Positions 1 to 8,358 of a DNA stretch of 59,050 nt are shown one piece after another (the stretch's first letter is position 1; each line of letters starts with the position of its first letter). Under the pieces are notes generated by a model that was not told the DNA's origin, did no database searches, and was given only the letters and a program-made list of their open reading frames with translations. The position numbers and the translations under genes were made by a program. The DNA is taken from assembly GCF_000729995.1 (NCBI RefSeq), contig NZ_JNFG01000039.1, positions 1 through 59,050 on the forward strand. The letters are read 5' to 3'. Source of the stretch: Caballeronia sordidicola (GTDB lineage: Bacteria; Pseudomonadota; Gammaproteobacteria; Burkholderiales; Burkholderiaceae).

Positions 1-78
1 TTTTTTTTTTTCAAACAAGAAGACTACAAACGAGATAGGGGCCCTTCTCGTGGGCGGGGAGATGTGTAAAAGACACAG
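1..78. other. Probable Illumina Nextera adapter remnant (artefact)
   Basis: A run of T (1-11) is followed by sequence resembling the P7 flow-cell oligo (12-36), a short index-like stretch, CTCGTGGGC (47-55), and at 60-78 a 19-mer matching the Tn5 mosaic end AGATGTGTATAAGAGACAG at 17 of 19 positions. The order (P7, index, read-2 primer, mosaic end) is that of a Nextera library molecule. Genuine genome sequence probably starts near 79. The comparison with the adapter is from memory. Confidence 0.85.
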
Positions 79-81
79 GCC

Positions 82-1515
82 CTAACCCATCTCCAAAACC
101 CGCACCCGCATCTTCTTCGCGGCGCCCCCGTCCGTGCCCGACTCGACCCCGCCATAGCCGAAGATCAGCCCCTCCTGCGTGGGCTGGTTCATGTAGAACG
201 CCGAGATCCCATACAAGCCAATAGACGCATCAAGAGCGCCGCCGCTGAGGTGCTTCTCCTTCAACGATCCCTTCAATCGTGCTGTCATATGAATTCCCGC
301 CGCAGGAATCAGTGGCTCGAACCATTCCGCAAGTTCGTTTTGCAGCGACGAAACAAGCGTTCTCCGCCTATCCTCATAGTGCTTGTGCATCCGTCGCAAA
401 TGCTTGGCGAAGTCGCCGTCAAGCATGAATTTGGCCAGCGCGGCTTGCGTCAGCGAGCAGCTATGCCAGTCACTTATCTGTTTGGCTTTCTGTATGGCCT
501 CATTCAACGACGCCGGCGGTACGACATAACCCACCCGCAACTCCGGAAAGATCGTCTTTGAAAACGTGCCGACATAAGCCACCAGACCGGCACGGTCGAG
601 ACTCTTGAGCGGTTCCACCGGCCGGCCTTCGAAACGGAACTCGCCGTCATAGTCGTCTTCAATAATGACCGCACCCTGGCGCTGCGCCCACTCGAGCAGC
701 GCCACGCGACGCTCGAGACTCATCGGCATGCCGAGTGGAAACTGATGCGACGGTGTCACATAGACAAGCCGCGCTTTCTTGGGCAATTGCTCGACAATCA
801 AACCTTGGTCGTCAACGGGCACGCCGACTATCTTCGCGCCCGCCGCCACGAATGCCGCACGCGCAGGCGGATATCCCGGTTCCTCAACCGCGACCACTTC
901 GCCGGGACGGAGCACCACGCGTGCAATAAGATCGATCGCCTGCTGCGCGCCTTGCGTGACAATTACGTCCTGCCAGTTGCTTGCCACGGCGCGGCTAAAG
1001 GACAAGTAACGCGATACGGCGAGACGCAATTCCTGTTCACCGGCCGGGTCGCGATACTGTCCGCGGCCACGTGCCTGCAATCGCACCGCATGATTGATGC
1101 AGCGACGCCAGGTGTCGAAGGGGAACAGGCGCTTGTCAGTCACGCCGCCTAAAAAATCAAACAGGTAGGGCACGTCGTGCCTGGGCATCGAAAGCTGAAC
1201 GGGCATCGACGACCAGATCGCCTGCATCCTTGCCTGATGCTTCGTTGCGTCGGCGGGATGCGTCGGAACACGGATCAATCCATCAGCCACGAACGTGCCG
1301 TCGCCGGGACGCGAACGAAGATACCCTTCGGAGGTGAGGCGCTCGAAGACATCAAGCGTTGTCTTGCGCGAGACGCCAAGTTGCGTGGCCAGGTCTCGCG
1401 TGGAGGGCAGGCGTTCGCCCGCCACCAGCCGACCTTCGACAATACCGCTGCGCAACTGGCGGTAAATCTGTCCGCTCAAGTCGTCGCGGCCGCGAATGGT
1501 TACGTAGATTTCCAT
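82..1515 (-). CDS. MocR/PdxR-family transcriptional regulator (GntR-type HTH plus aminotransferase-like domain)
   Basis: The protein has 477 residues from ATG at 1515. The N-terminal 75 residues form a GntR-type winged helix (GERLPSTRDLATQLGVSRKT, then GDGTFVADG). The rest is a fold-type I aminotransferase-like domain with TQGAQQAIDL, EDDYDGEFR and the PLP-lysine motif GTFSKTIFPELRVGY. MocR proteins sense PLP or amino compounds and control vitamin B6, GABA or taurine genes; the target here is unknown because no such gene adjoins it. A TTG start at 1542 is possible, but ATG at 1515 has GAGG upstream and starts where the family usually does. It is divergent from marR. A 14-bp palindrome lies about 65 bp upstream of the start. 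The stop is only a few bases from the contig end. Confidence 0.9.
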   Translation of the reverse strand: MEIYVTIRGRDDLSGQIYRQLRSGIVEGRLVAGERLPSTRDLATQLGVSRKTTLDVFERLTSEGYLRSRPGDGTFVADGLIRVPTHPADATKHQARMQAIWSSMPVQLSMPRHDVPYLFDFLGGVTDKRLFPFDTWRRCINHAVRLQARGRGQYRDPAGEQELRLAVSRYLSFSRAVASNWQDVIVTQGAQQAIDLIARVVLRPGEVVAVEEPGYPPARAAFVAAGAKIVGVPVDDQGLIVEQLPKKARLVYVTPSHQFPLGMPMSLERRVALLEWAQRQGAVIIEDDYDGEFRFEGRPVEPLKSLDRAGLVAYVGTFSKTIFPELRVGYVVPPASLNEAIQKAKQISDWHSCSLTQAALAKFMLDGDFAKHLRRMHKHYEDRRRTLVSSLQNELAEWFEPLIPAAGIHMTARLKGSLKEKHLSGGALDASIGLYGISAFYMNQPTQEGLIFGYGGVESGTDGGAAKKMRVRVLEMG

Positions 1516-1578
1516 CGAACCGGTATCCTCAAGTATGACCAATGCAAGGATTCTGACATGCCAGTGCGATCGTTGACC

Positions 1579-1592
1579 GTCGAACGTTCGAC
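1579..1592. promoter_or_regulatory. Perfect 14-bp palindrome upstream of the MocR gene
   Basis: GTCGAACGTTCGAC is self-complementary and lies in the mocR/marR intergenic region, 64 bp upstream of the mocR start. It differs from the ATCTGAC-type sites of the efflux operon. It may be an operator for MocR itself; this is inference from position and symmetry only. Confidence 0.4.
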
Positions 1593-1643
1593 CCTCGATT
1601 TTTACAATCTGCTGACGCCACGACTCTTTGTATTAAATCAATC

Positions 1644-1672
1644 TTGACAGTATCTGACTTGTCAAATAATAT
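1644..1672 (+). promoter_or_regulatory. Sigma70-type promoter of marR with embedded operator
   Basis: TTGACA (1644-1649) and TAATAT (1667-1672) are separated by exactly 17 bp, a near-consensus promoter. The spacer is almost filled by the MarR-type operator at 1652-1667, so a bound repressor would block RNA polymerase directly. This fits an autorepressed MarR-efflux operon. Confidence 0.8.
1652..1667. promoter_or_regulatory. MarR-type operator O1 (marR promoter)
   Basis: ATCTGACTTGTCAAAT contains the palindrome TGACTTGTCA and matches sites at 2185-2200 and 5023-5038. It sits between the -35 and -10 boxes of the marR promoter. Assigning it to the adjacent MarR protein is inference from position and repetition. 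Confidence 0.75.
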
Positions 1673-1695
1673 GCTGTTCATCAACGGAGGCAGCG

Positions 1696-2133
1696 ATGAA
1701 CCACTATGGCAAGCAAAACTATCGTCCGACTCAAAGCATCGGTTTCATGATCAACAAAGCGCGCAACATTCTGACAGTCGAAATGGATGCCGCACTGAAG
1801 GACCTGGATATCTCCAGTCAGCAGATGGGTATCCTGATGTCCCTGGCGCTTGGTGAGGCCGCAACGCCGTTCGAGTTGTCGAAGGCGCTGGGGATCGATA
1901 CCGGCCTGATGACGCGCATGCTCGACAAGCTGGAAGCGAAGGAATTGCTGCAGCGCTCGCGCAGCCTGGAAGATCGCCGTGTCGTTGACCTTACGTTGAC
2001 GAAAAAGGGTGCGGAGGTCGCCGCCCAGGTTCCAGAAGTGGCACCGAATGTGTTGAACGCGCACCTGAAGAATTTCAACAAGGCCGAGTTCGAAGAATTG
2101 CGCCGCCTGCTTCGCAAATTTCTTGATGAGTAG
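1696..2133 (+). CDS. MarR-family transcriptional regulator
   Basis: The protein has 145 residues with a typical MarR winged helix: a dimerisation helix (SIGFMINKARNILTVEMDAAL), recognition region (TPFELSKALGIDTGLMTRMLDKLEAK) and wing (RSRSLEDRRVVDLTLTKKG, the conserved DxR segment). A GGAGG ribosome site precedes the ATG. It is the first gene of an efflux operon. Three near-identical operators in its own promoter, before the outer membrane factor gene and before the pump gene suggest autoregulation and repression of all efflux genes. MarR proteins of such operons release DNA on binding phenolic or drug ligands; the ligand here is unknown. Confidence 0.92.
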   Translation: MNHYGKQNYRPTQSIGFMINKARNILTVEMDAALKDLDISSQQMGILMSLALGEAATPFELSKALGIDTGLMTRMLDKLEAKELLQRSRSLEDRRVVDLTLTKKGAEVAAQVPEVAPNVLNAHLKNFNKAEFEELRRLLRKFLDE

Positions 2134-2134
2134 G

Positions 2135-2162
2135 TAAGCCGAGCAAGTAAGCCAAATAAGCC
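2135..2162 (+). repeat. TAAGCC short repeats after the marR stop
   Basis: TAAGCC occurs at 2135, 2148 and 2157, directly after the marR stop codon (TAG, 2131-2133). This is one of about ten places in the window where a short repeat containing a stop triplet follows a gene end. Confidence 0.6.
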
Positions 2163-2184
2163 AGCCGCTTTTTTTTGTCCAATT

Positions 2185-2200
2185 ATCTGACAGATCAGAA
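2185..2200. promoter_or_regulatory. MarR-type operator O2 (before outer membrane factor gene)
   Basis: ATCTGACAGATCAGAA includes the palindrome CTGACAGATCAG and shares the ATCTGAC arm with O1 and O3. It ends one base before the probable ATG at 2202, so it overlaps the ribosome-binding region. Confidence 0.65.
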
Positions 2201-2201
2201 A

Positions 2202-3707
2202 ATGAAATCACAGTTAAATCGGAAATCGATCGGTTCGAGAGCATTGACCGTGGGTGTATCGGTGATGTTCGCAGCGGTGCTGTCGGCGTGCGCGAACTAT
2301 GCAGGCATTCACAGCGACCAGCAGATGGCCCAGCCGCAATCGTACGAGACGACCCAAAGCATTCCGTCTGAGAGCGGTCATTGGCCGGCAGCCGGTTGGG
2401 CCGATCAATTCGGCGACGCGCAGTTGAAAGCGCTGATTGCAGAAGCATTGAAGAACAGCCCAACCCTTGATCAGGCGCGTGCCCGGGTTGCTTCGGCCAA
2501 TGCTTATAGCGAGACGGCGAAGGCCAACACAATGCCCAAGGTGGGCGCGGACTATTCGCTGACCCGCAAGCAATACTCCGGCGACGCGCTCGTGCCGCCT
2601 CCTTACGCGGGTTCGTGGCAGACTGAAAACACGCTGCTTGCCAGCGCTTCGTACGACCTCGATCTGTGGGGCAAGAATCGTGAAGCGCTGAAGGCGGCGG
2701 TGTCTCAAACACAGGCAAGCGAAGCGGATGCTGAAGTCGTGAAGCTGACGCTGACTACATCAATTGCCCGCGCTTATAACCAGCTTGCGCGGCTTTACGA
2801 CCAGCGCGATATCGCCGTCAAGGAAGTCGCCCAACGCGATCAGATTGAACGTATTGCAGCGGGCCGGATCGCGACCGGGCTGGACACGGAAGTCGAGCGC
2901 AAGACGGCGCAAGCGAACGTCGCGACAAGTCATGCATCCCTGAGCGCGCTCGATGGCCAGATTCTCACGACGCGCTATCAGATCGCCGCATTGCTTGGGG
3001 CAGGCCCGGATCGCGGCTTGACGATCCAGCGCCCGACGCTTGGCGTGGGGGACCAGGTGCTGCTCCCCGACAACCTGCCGGCCGATCTCGTCAGCCGCCG
3101 GCCCGACCTGGTGGCGGCACGCTGGCGCGTGGACGCCCTCACGCATGATGTGAAAGAAGCGAAGGCGGAGTTTTATCCGGACATCAATCTGAGTGCATCG
3201 ATTGGCCTGGACGCATTCGGCTTTGGCCGCTTGCTGACGGCCGCGAGCAGGACCGCTTCAGCCGGTCCCGCGATTCACTTGCCGATCTTCGATGCCGGCG
3301 CATTGCGCGCTCAACTCAAAGGCCGTTACGCCGATTTCGATTATGCGGTTGCGACCTATGACCAGACGCTTGTCACCGCGCTCAGCGATGTCGCGACGCA
3401 ACTCGCACAGATCCGCTCGACGGATGCACAACTCGTCGATGCAGAAACCGCGCAGGACGCCGCGCATCGCGCCGATGAACTCGCGATCATCCAGTACAAG
3501 GGCGGCCTCACCAATCAACTGACCGTACTCAACGCCGACACGAACGCGTTGTCAGCCGACCAGACCGTGGTCGATCTGAAAATGAACCGCCGTGACCAGC
3601 AGATCGCACTCGCTGCGGCGCTCGGCGGCGGTTATGTGGACACAAGCGTCGACACCAGCACGGACGCCAGCACACCTTCGTCTTCACAATCTGTTGCCGC
3701 GCGCTGA
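2202..3707 (+). CDS. NodT-family outer membrane factor lipoprotein of tripartite efflux pump
   Basis: From ATG 2202 the protein has 501 residues. It begins with a lipoprotein signal whose lipobox LSAC gives Cys30, followed by two outer membrane efflux protein (OEP) repeats; LISRRPDL-type wording appears as VSRRPDLVAARW near residue 310. Such proteins form the trimeric TolC-like channel that carries substrates across the outer membrane. A TTG start at 2175 is open in the same frame, but it would put eight extra residues before the signal peptide. No strong Shine-Dalgarno is visible because the MarR-type operator occupies that place. It belongs with the downstream adaptor and pump genes. Confidence 0.92.
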   Translation: MKSQLNRKSIGSRALTVGVSVMFAAVLSACANYAGIHSDQQMAQPQSYETTQSIPSESGHWPAAGWADQFGDAQLKALIAEALKNSPTLDQARARVASANAYSETAKANTMPKVGADYSLTRKQYSGDALVPPPYAGSWQTENTLLASASYDLDLWGKNREALKAAVSQTQASEADAEVVKLTLTTSIARAYNQLARLYDQRDIAVKEVAQRDQIERIAAGRIATGLDTEVERKTAQANVATSHASLSALDGQILTTRYQIAALLGAGPDRGLTIQRPTLGVGDQVLLPDNLPADLVSRRPDLVAARWRVDALTHDVKEAKAEFYPDINLSASIGLDAFGFGRLLTAASRTASAGPAIHLPIFDAGALRAQLKGRYADFDYAVATYDQTLVTALSDVATQLAQIRSTDAQLVDAETAQDAAHRADELAIIQYKGGLTNQLTVLNADTNALSADQTVVDLKMNRRDQQIALAAALGGGYVDTSVDTSTDASTPSSSQSVAAR

Positions 3708-3742
3708 GCCGGCACGCCACGGACCCGTCAGGAGAATTAGAA

Positions 3743-5002
3743 ATGAGCGATACCATCCAGTCCGACCGCGCGGCGGTGGACTCAAACGCAGCAGCCAAGG
3801 GTGCTTTACCCCAAGAGGCCGCACCGCGCACGAAACGCAAGCTGCTGCTTTCCTTGCTCGGCGCAGCAATCGTCGTCTCGGCCGCAGCCTACGGTGCGTA
3901 TTACTACACCGATGCTCGCTTCTACCAGGCGACGGACGACGCCTATGTAAGCGGCAATCTGGTGCAACTCACGCCGCAAGTCAGTGGTACGGTGGTCGCG
4001 GTGAACGCTGACGATACGCAGATCGTCAAGGCCGGTGACCCGGTCGTGACGCTGGATCCAGCCGATGCAAGAATCGCACTCGGCAATGCGGAAGCGACGC
4101 TTGGCCGGACCGTGCGGGAAGTGAGCAGCCTCTACGTCAACAATGACTTTTATGCGGCGGGCATCGCTCAACGCGAGTCGGATCTCGCCCGCGCCAACTC
4201 GGATCTGCAACGCCGTCAGGCTGTGGAGAACACCGGGGCGGTGTCTGCCGAAGATGTGTCGCATGCGCGCGATGCCGTCAAAAGCGCGCAAGCCTCACTC
4301 GACGCCATACGCCAGCAAGCCGTAGCGAACCACGTGCTCACTGACCGCACTTCAATCGAACAACACCCTGACGTCCAGGCTGCTGCAAGCAAGCTTCGCG
4401 ATGCTTACCTGAGCTATGCCCGTAACACCTTGCCCGCGCCGGTGACGGGTTACGTTGCACGCCGTTCGGTGCAGGTCGGGCAGCGGGTCGCTCCGGGTAC
4501 ACCGCTGATGGCGATCGTGCCGCTCGACGGTGTCTGGGTCGACGCCAACTTCAAGGAAGGGCAATTGCGGCGCATGAGGATCGGTCAGCCTGTCACGTTG
4601 ACCGCCGATGTGTATGGTTCGAGCGTCAAGTATCACGGCCGCGTGGTGGGCTTTTCCGCAGGCACGGGCAGCGCGTTTGCCGTGCTGCCGCCTCAGAACG
4701 CGACAGGCAACTGGATCAAGGTCGTGCAACGCTTGCCGGCACGTATCCAGCTTGACCCGCGTGAGCTTGAACAACATCCGCTGCGCATCGGCTTGTCGAT
4801 GGACGTCGAGGTCGAAACGCGTGACGAATCCGGTACGCAACTGGCAGCCGCAACCAACACGTCCTATAAGACCGATGTATTCGAGCAATACGGCGCGCAA
4901 GCGGATGCGGAGATCGCCAAGGTGATCGCCGACAATATGCCGATAGCCGCTCCCAAGACTGTGGCGAAGCGCGATCAAGCCGAACTCCATCGCGCCGGTT
5001 AA
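3743..5002 (+). CDS. emrA: EmrA/HlyD-family membrane fusion protein
   Basis: The protein has 419 residues: a short cytoplasmic tail, one membrane helix (about residues 34-54), then the signature ATDDAYVSGNLVQLTPQVSGTV that opens a biotinyl-lipoyl-like domain. An alpha-helical hairpin (about 110-215) and a beta-barrel region (APVTGYVARRSVQVGQRVAPG, VWVDANFKEGQL) follow. This is the periplasmic adaptor that links an inner membrane MFS pump to the outer membrane channel. AGGAG lies 8 bp before the ATG. It is 35 bp after the outer membrane factor gene and before the pump gene, as in emrAB-type operons. Confidence 0.93.
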   Translation: MSDTIQSDRAAVDSNAAAKGALPQEAAPRTKRKLLLSLLGAAIVVSAAAYGAYYYTDARFYQATDDAYVSGNLVQLTPQVSGTVVAVNADDTQIVKAGDPVVTLDPADARIALGNAEATLGRTVREVSSLYVNNDFYAAGIAQRESDLARANSDLQRRQAVENTGAVSAEDVSHARDAVKSAQASLDAIRQQAVANHVLTDRTSIEQHPDVQAAASKLRDAYLSYARNTLPAPVTGYVARRSVQVGQRVAPGTPLMAIVPLDGVWVDANFKEGQLRRMRIGQPVTLTADVYGSSVKYHGRVVGFSAGTGSAFAVLPPQNATGNWIKVVQRLPARIQLDPRELEQHPLRIGLSMDVEVETRDESGTQLAAATNTSYKTDVFEQYGAQADAEIAKVIADNMPIAAPKTVAKRDQAELHRAG

Positions 5003-5022
5003 ACGCATTTTTTTAAACAAAT

Positions 5023-5038
5023 ATCTGACAAGTCAGAT
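5023..5038. promoter_or_regulatory. MarR-type operator O3 (between emrA and emrB)
   Basis: ATCTGACAAGTCAGAT is a perfect palindrome with 7-bp arms and a 2-bp centre, the most symmetric of the three sites. It lies inside the operon in the 59-bp gap before the pump gene. It implies a separate internal promoter or a roadblock that tunes pump expression. Confidence 0.75.
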
Positions 5039-5061
5039 TAAATGTGTCCTTGGGAGCATCC

Positions 5062-6624
5062 ATGAATACGTCGTCTCAGTCCGGCGCGCTCGCGCCACTC
5101 ACCGGTGGGAAGTTGGCGCTTGCCACCCTTGCCGTTGCACTTGCCACGTTCATGAACGTGCTGGATTCGTCGATTGCGAATGTGGCGATCCCGACCATCT
5201 CGGGCAACCTGGGCGTCTCGGTCGATGAAGGCACATGGGTCATTACCCTGTTCGCCGCCGCCAACGCCATTTCGATCCCGCTGACCGGCTGGCTCACGCA
5301 ACGGGTCGGGCAGATAAAGTTGTTCGTGTGGGCGATCCTGTTGTTCGTGGTGTCTTCATGGTTGTGCGGCCTCGCGCCCAACCTTCCCGTGCTACTTGGC
5401 GCGCGGATCCTGCAAGGCGCGGTAGCCGGTCCGCTGATCCCGCTCTCGCAGGCCATCCTGCTCGGTTCATATCCGAAGGAAAAGAGCTCGCACGCGCTGG
5501 CGCTGTGGGCCATGACCGCGACGGTAGGCCCGATCGTCGGACCGGCGCTGGGTGGCTGGATCACCGATAGCTACTCGTGGTCCTGGATCTTCTACATCAA
5601 CATTCCGGTCGGCCTGTTTGCCGCCGGCGTGACGTGGGCAATCTATCGGACGCGCGAAACACCGGTGAAGCGGATCCCCATCGACAAAGTGGGCCTGATC
5701 TCGTTGATCGCGTGGGTCGGCTCGTTGCAGATCATGCTCGATAAAGGCAAGGACCTCGACTGGTTCACCTCGCCGGTGATTGTCGCGTTGGGGCTCTTCG
5801 CGTTGATCAGCTTCGTGTTTTTCATGATCTGGGAGTTGACGGAAAAAAATCCGATCATCAATCTGCGGCTCTTCAAGGGACGTAATTTCCTGGGGGGAAC
5901 CGTCGCGATTTCAGTCGCGTATGCGCTCTTCTTTTCGAACCTCGTGATCTTGCCGACGTGGATGCAGCAGTACCTGAACTATCGTTCCGTCGATGCCGGT
6001 CTTGCTACCGCCCCGCTGGGTATCTTTGCTGTGCTGCTGACGCCGGTGATGGCCAAGATCATGCCGAAGAGCGATGCACGGGTGCTTGCCACGCTCGCTT
6101 TTCTCGGTTTTGCCGGCGTGTTTTTCATGCGTTCGTTCTACACAACGGGCGTCGATACCTGGACCCTGGTCCTTCCGACCTTGCTGCAAGGCGTTCCCAC
6201 TGCGCTGTTTTTCGTGCCGCTGACGGCGATCATTTTGTCCGGCTTGCCGGCGGACAAAATACCCGCTGCCGCAGGGCTGTCAAATTTCACGCGGGTCTTC
6301 GCGGGCGCTGTTGGAACGTCGCTCGTGAGTACCGGCTGGAACGACCGGACGATCCTGCATCATGCTCAACTGGCTGAACAAACGAGTGTCAATAGTCCGA
6401 ACTTCGTCGCGAGTATCGCTGCATTGCAGAGCACGCTTGGAGGAAGCGCGGCGCAAGCGATGACGTTCTTCGAATCGTCGCTCAATACGCAAGCCGCCAT
6501 GCTTGGACTGAACGATATCTTCTGGCTTTCGGCGGTCATTTTCATCGCGATCATCCCGCTTATCTGGATCACCAAGCCGAGCAAGGATGGTGCGGCAGCG
6601 GCCGCGGGAGCAGGGGGGCACTAG
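5062..6624 (+). CDS. emrB: EmrB/QacA-family (DHA2, 14-TM) multidrug efflux MFS transporter
   Basis: From ATG 5062 (GGGAG 7 bp upstream) the protein has 520 residues with about fourteen hydrophobic helices. DHA2 landmarks are MNVLDSSIANVAIPTI in helix 1 (motif D1), GWLTQRVGQIKLF (motif A) and GPALGGWITDSYSWSWIFYI (motif C and the following loop). It exports toxic compounds with the proton gradient through the EmrA-like adaptor and the NodT-like channel. A GTG six codons upstream is less likely. The C-terminus is a short Ala/Gly tail. Confidence 0.94.
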   Translation: MNTSSQSGALAPLTGGKLALATLAVALATFMNVLDSSIANVAIPTISGNLGVSVDEGTWVITLFAAANAISIPLTGWLTQRVGQIKLFVWAILLFVVSSWLCGLAPNLPVLLGARILQGAVAGPLIPLSQAILLGSYPKEKSSHALALWAMTATVGPIVGPALGGWITDSYSWSWIFYINIPVGLFAAGVTWAIYRTRETPVKRIPIDKVGLISLIAWVGSLQIMLDKGKDLDWFTSPVIVALGLFALISFVFFMIWELTEKNPIINLRLFKGRNFLGGTVAISVAYALFFSNLVILPTWMQQYLNYRSVDAGLATAPLGIFAVLLTPVMAKIMPKSDARVLATLAFLGFAGVFFMRSFYTTGVDTWTLVLPTLLQGVPTALFFVPLTAIILSGLPADKIPAAAGLSNFTRVFAGAVGTSLVSTGWNDRTILHHAQLAEQTSVNSPNFVASIAALQSTLGGSAAQAMTFFESSLNTQAAMLGLNDIFWLSAVIFIAIIPLIWITKPSKDGAAAAAGAGGH

Positions 6625-6734
6625 GTTTGAAGCCGATGGAGTCGATGCTCAATAAAGTTAGCAAAAAGAACGATAATGTCAGCGGATGGAAGCTGAATTA
6701 TCAATATAGCGCTGGTAATCAGGGTTGTCTTGAT

Positions 6735-6770
6735 TTGACATGAGCAAAAAACGTAGTCAAAATAACGTTA
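6735..6770 (+). promoter_or_regulatory. Candidate promoter of the sugar kinase gene with TAACGTTA palindrome
   Basis: TTGACA at 6735-6740 and CAAAAT at 6758-6763 (17-bp spacer, four of six -10 matches) could form a promoter. The 8-bp palindrome TAACGTTA (6763-6770) overlaps the -10 and the expected start region. The core TAACGTT also occurs at 17897 and 18018, in the divergent control region of the same carbohydrate locus. Confidence 0.45.
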
Positions 6771-6852
6771 ATAAGACATGGACGCAATCACTCGTGTGCC
6801 GGCCCAGCGAGTTTTTGCTTGCTCGTTCAGGCAGTACCTGAGGATTCGAGTA

Positions 6853-8358
6853 ATGGAGACGTTTTACCTTGCCATCGACGTTGGCACGGGCAGCGCCCGC
6901 GCTGCCCTGGTCAATTCGCATGGCGTCATAGTGAGTATTGCTGCCCGCGAACACGAGCAGATCGTGCCGCGCTACGGCTGGTCCGAACAGCGGCCGGCCG
7001 ACTGGTGGCAGGGCGTCGCCGGTGCGATTCAAGAGGTCCTTGGCGGCACGCCCCATGCCGCCGAAAACATCGCGGCTATTTGCGCATGTGGCCAGATGCA
7101 CGGCACGGTTCTCATCGATGCAGACGGTCAGCTCACTCGCGAGACCGCACCGCTGTGGAACGACAAACGCACGCTTGCGCAAGTCGCAGCCTTCCGGGCG
7201 AGCCACGCAGGAGCATCGTATCTGGCGATGACGGCCAACCCGGCTACACCCGCATGGCCCGGCTTCAAACTGCAATGGCTCAAGCAGAACGAAGCCGATG
7301 CATACGAACGTGCGGCAACGGTGTTCATGCCGAAGGACTACATCAACTTCCGGCTGACAGGCGAGCGCGCCTGGGACTGGAGCGATGCATCAACCAGTTT
7401 CCTGATGGATCCGGCAACGCGGTCATGGTCGCAGCCCATGCTCGACACACTCGGTCTCGACGGCAGCAAGCTTCCTCCCATCCGCTCGCCGCAGGAGATA
7501 CTGGGCACGGTGACCACTGAAGCGGCTCAGGCAACCGGCCTGCGCGAAGGTACGCCGGTATTGGTCGGTGGTGCGGACTACGCGCTTTCGATGCTGGGCT
7601 CAGGCGTGCATGGGCCCGGTCTTGGCTCGGATATCACCGGTACGTCGTCGATCATAACGGTGATCGCGGAGTCCCCCATGCTGCACCCGGAAGTCTCGAA
7701 CATGGTCTCGGCGGAAGGGCTCTGGGGAAGGTTCATGCTGCTCGATTCGGGCGGCGACGCAGTGCGCTGGGCGCGTCGTGCGTTTCATGAAAACACCCTT
7801 GGCTACGAAGCTGTTGCGCAGAAAGCTGCCGACGCCCCCGTCGGTTCTGAAGGCCTGTTCTTCCTCCCTTATCTGACCGGTGAAAGGCTCGGCGAGCATT
7901 CGAATTCGCGCGCGCAGTTCTTCGGCGTCGGAGCCAGGCATGGGGCAGCGCATTTGCATCGCGCGGTGTTGGAAGGGGTCGCGTTCGGCGTGCGGCGGCA
8001 CATTGGCGTAATCGAATCGGCGGGTGTTCACATGGAGCGGCTGGTCGCGGCAAGCGGCGGCGCCAAGGCGGCGCTCTGGCTTGAGATCAAGGCAAGCATG
8101 TATCGCACGCCGATCCTCGTGCCGGCTCAACTTGAATGCGGCGTGATCGGCTGCGCCATTCTCGCCGCGACCGCACACGGCCAGTTCCCGCGTCTGGGCG
8201 ATGCCGTCGCGGCGTTCGTCCAGTTTGAACGCGAGGTCTTGCCGGACCCGCGCGCGAGCGACACCTATGATCGGATGATGCCGATCTTCGAGCGGCTCTA
8301 TGCGAGCTCGCAACAGTTCTACGACGACCTGGATCGTCTCGCCGAGGATCGTGCATGA
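6853..8358 (+). CDS. FGGY-family carbohydrate kinase (xylulokinase-like)
   Basis: From ATG 6853 the protein has 501 residues. It opens with the phosphate-binding loop AIDVGTGSARAALV (D9), and continues with an FGGY N-domain (GQMHGTVLID, PLWNDKRT, FMPKDYINFRLTG) and C-domain (GGADYALSMLGSGV, DITGTSSIITV, FLPYLTGERLGEHS, ASGGAKAALWLEIKASM). The layout is closest to xylulokinases, but FGGY kinases act on many pentuloses, polyols and hexuloses, so the substrate is open. An upstream ATG at 6778 is unlikely: the added residues resemble no family N-terminus and lie over the promoter. It overlaps the HAD phosphatase gene by 4 bp. Confidence 0.9.
   Translation: METFYLAIDVGTGSARAALVNSHGVIVSIAAREHEQIVPRYGWSEQRPADWWQGVAGAIQEVLGGTPHAAENIAAICACGQMHGTVLIDADGQLTRETAPLWNDKRTLAQVAAFRASHAGASYLAMTANPATPAWPGFKLQWLKQNEADAYERAATVFMPKDYINFRLTGERAWDWSDASTSFLMDPATRSWSQPMLDTLGLDGSKLPPIRSPQEILGTVTTEAAQATGLREGTPVLVGGADYALSMLGSGVHGPGLGSDITGTSSIITVIAESPMLHPEVSNMVSAEGLWGRFMLLDSGGDAVRWARRAFHENTLGYEAVAQKAADAPVGSEGLFFLPYLTGERLGEHSNSRAQFFGVGARHGAAHLHRAVLEGVAFGVRRHIGVIESAGVHMERLVAASGGAKAALWLEIKASMYRTPILVPAQLECGVIGCAILAATAHGQFPRLGDAVAAFVQFEREVLPDPRASDTYDRMMPIFERLYASSQQFYDDLDRLAEDRA

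Noticed and set aside
1681..2718. 345-residue open frame on the minus strand
   Set aside because: It covers marR and the start of the outer membrane factor gene in antisense; both have clear family motifs and ribosome sites or operators.
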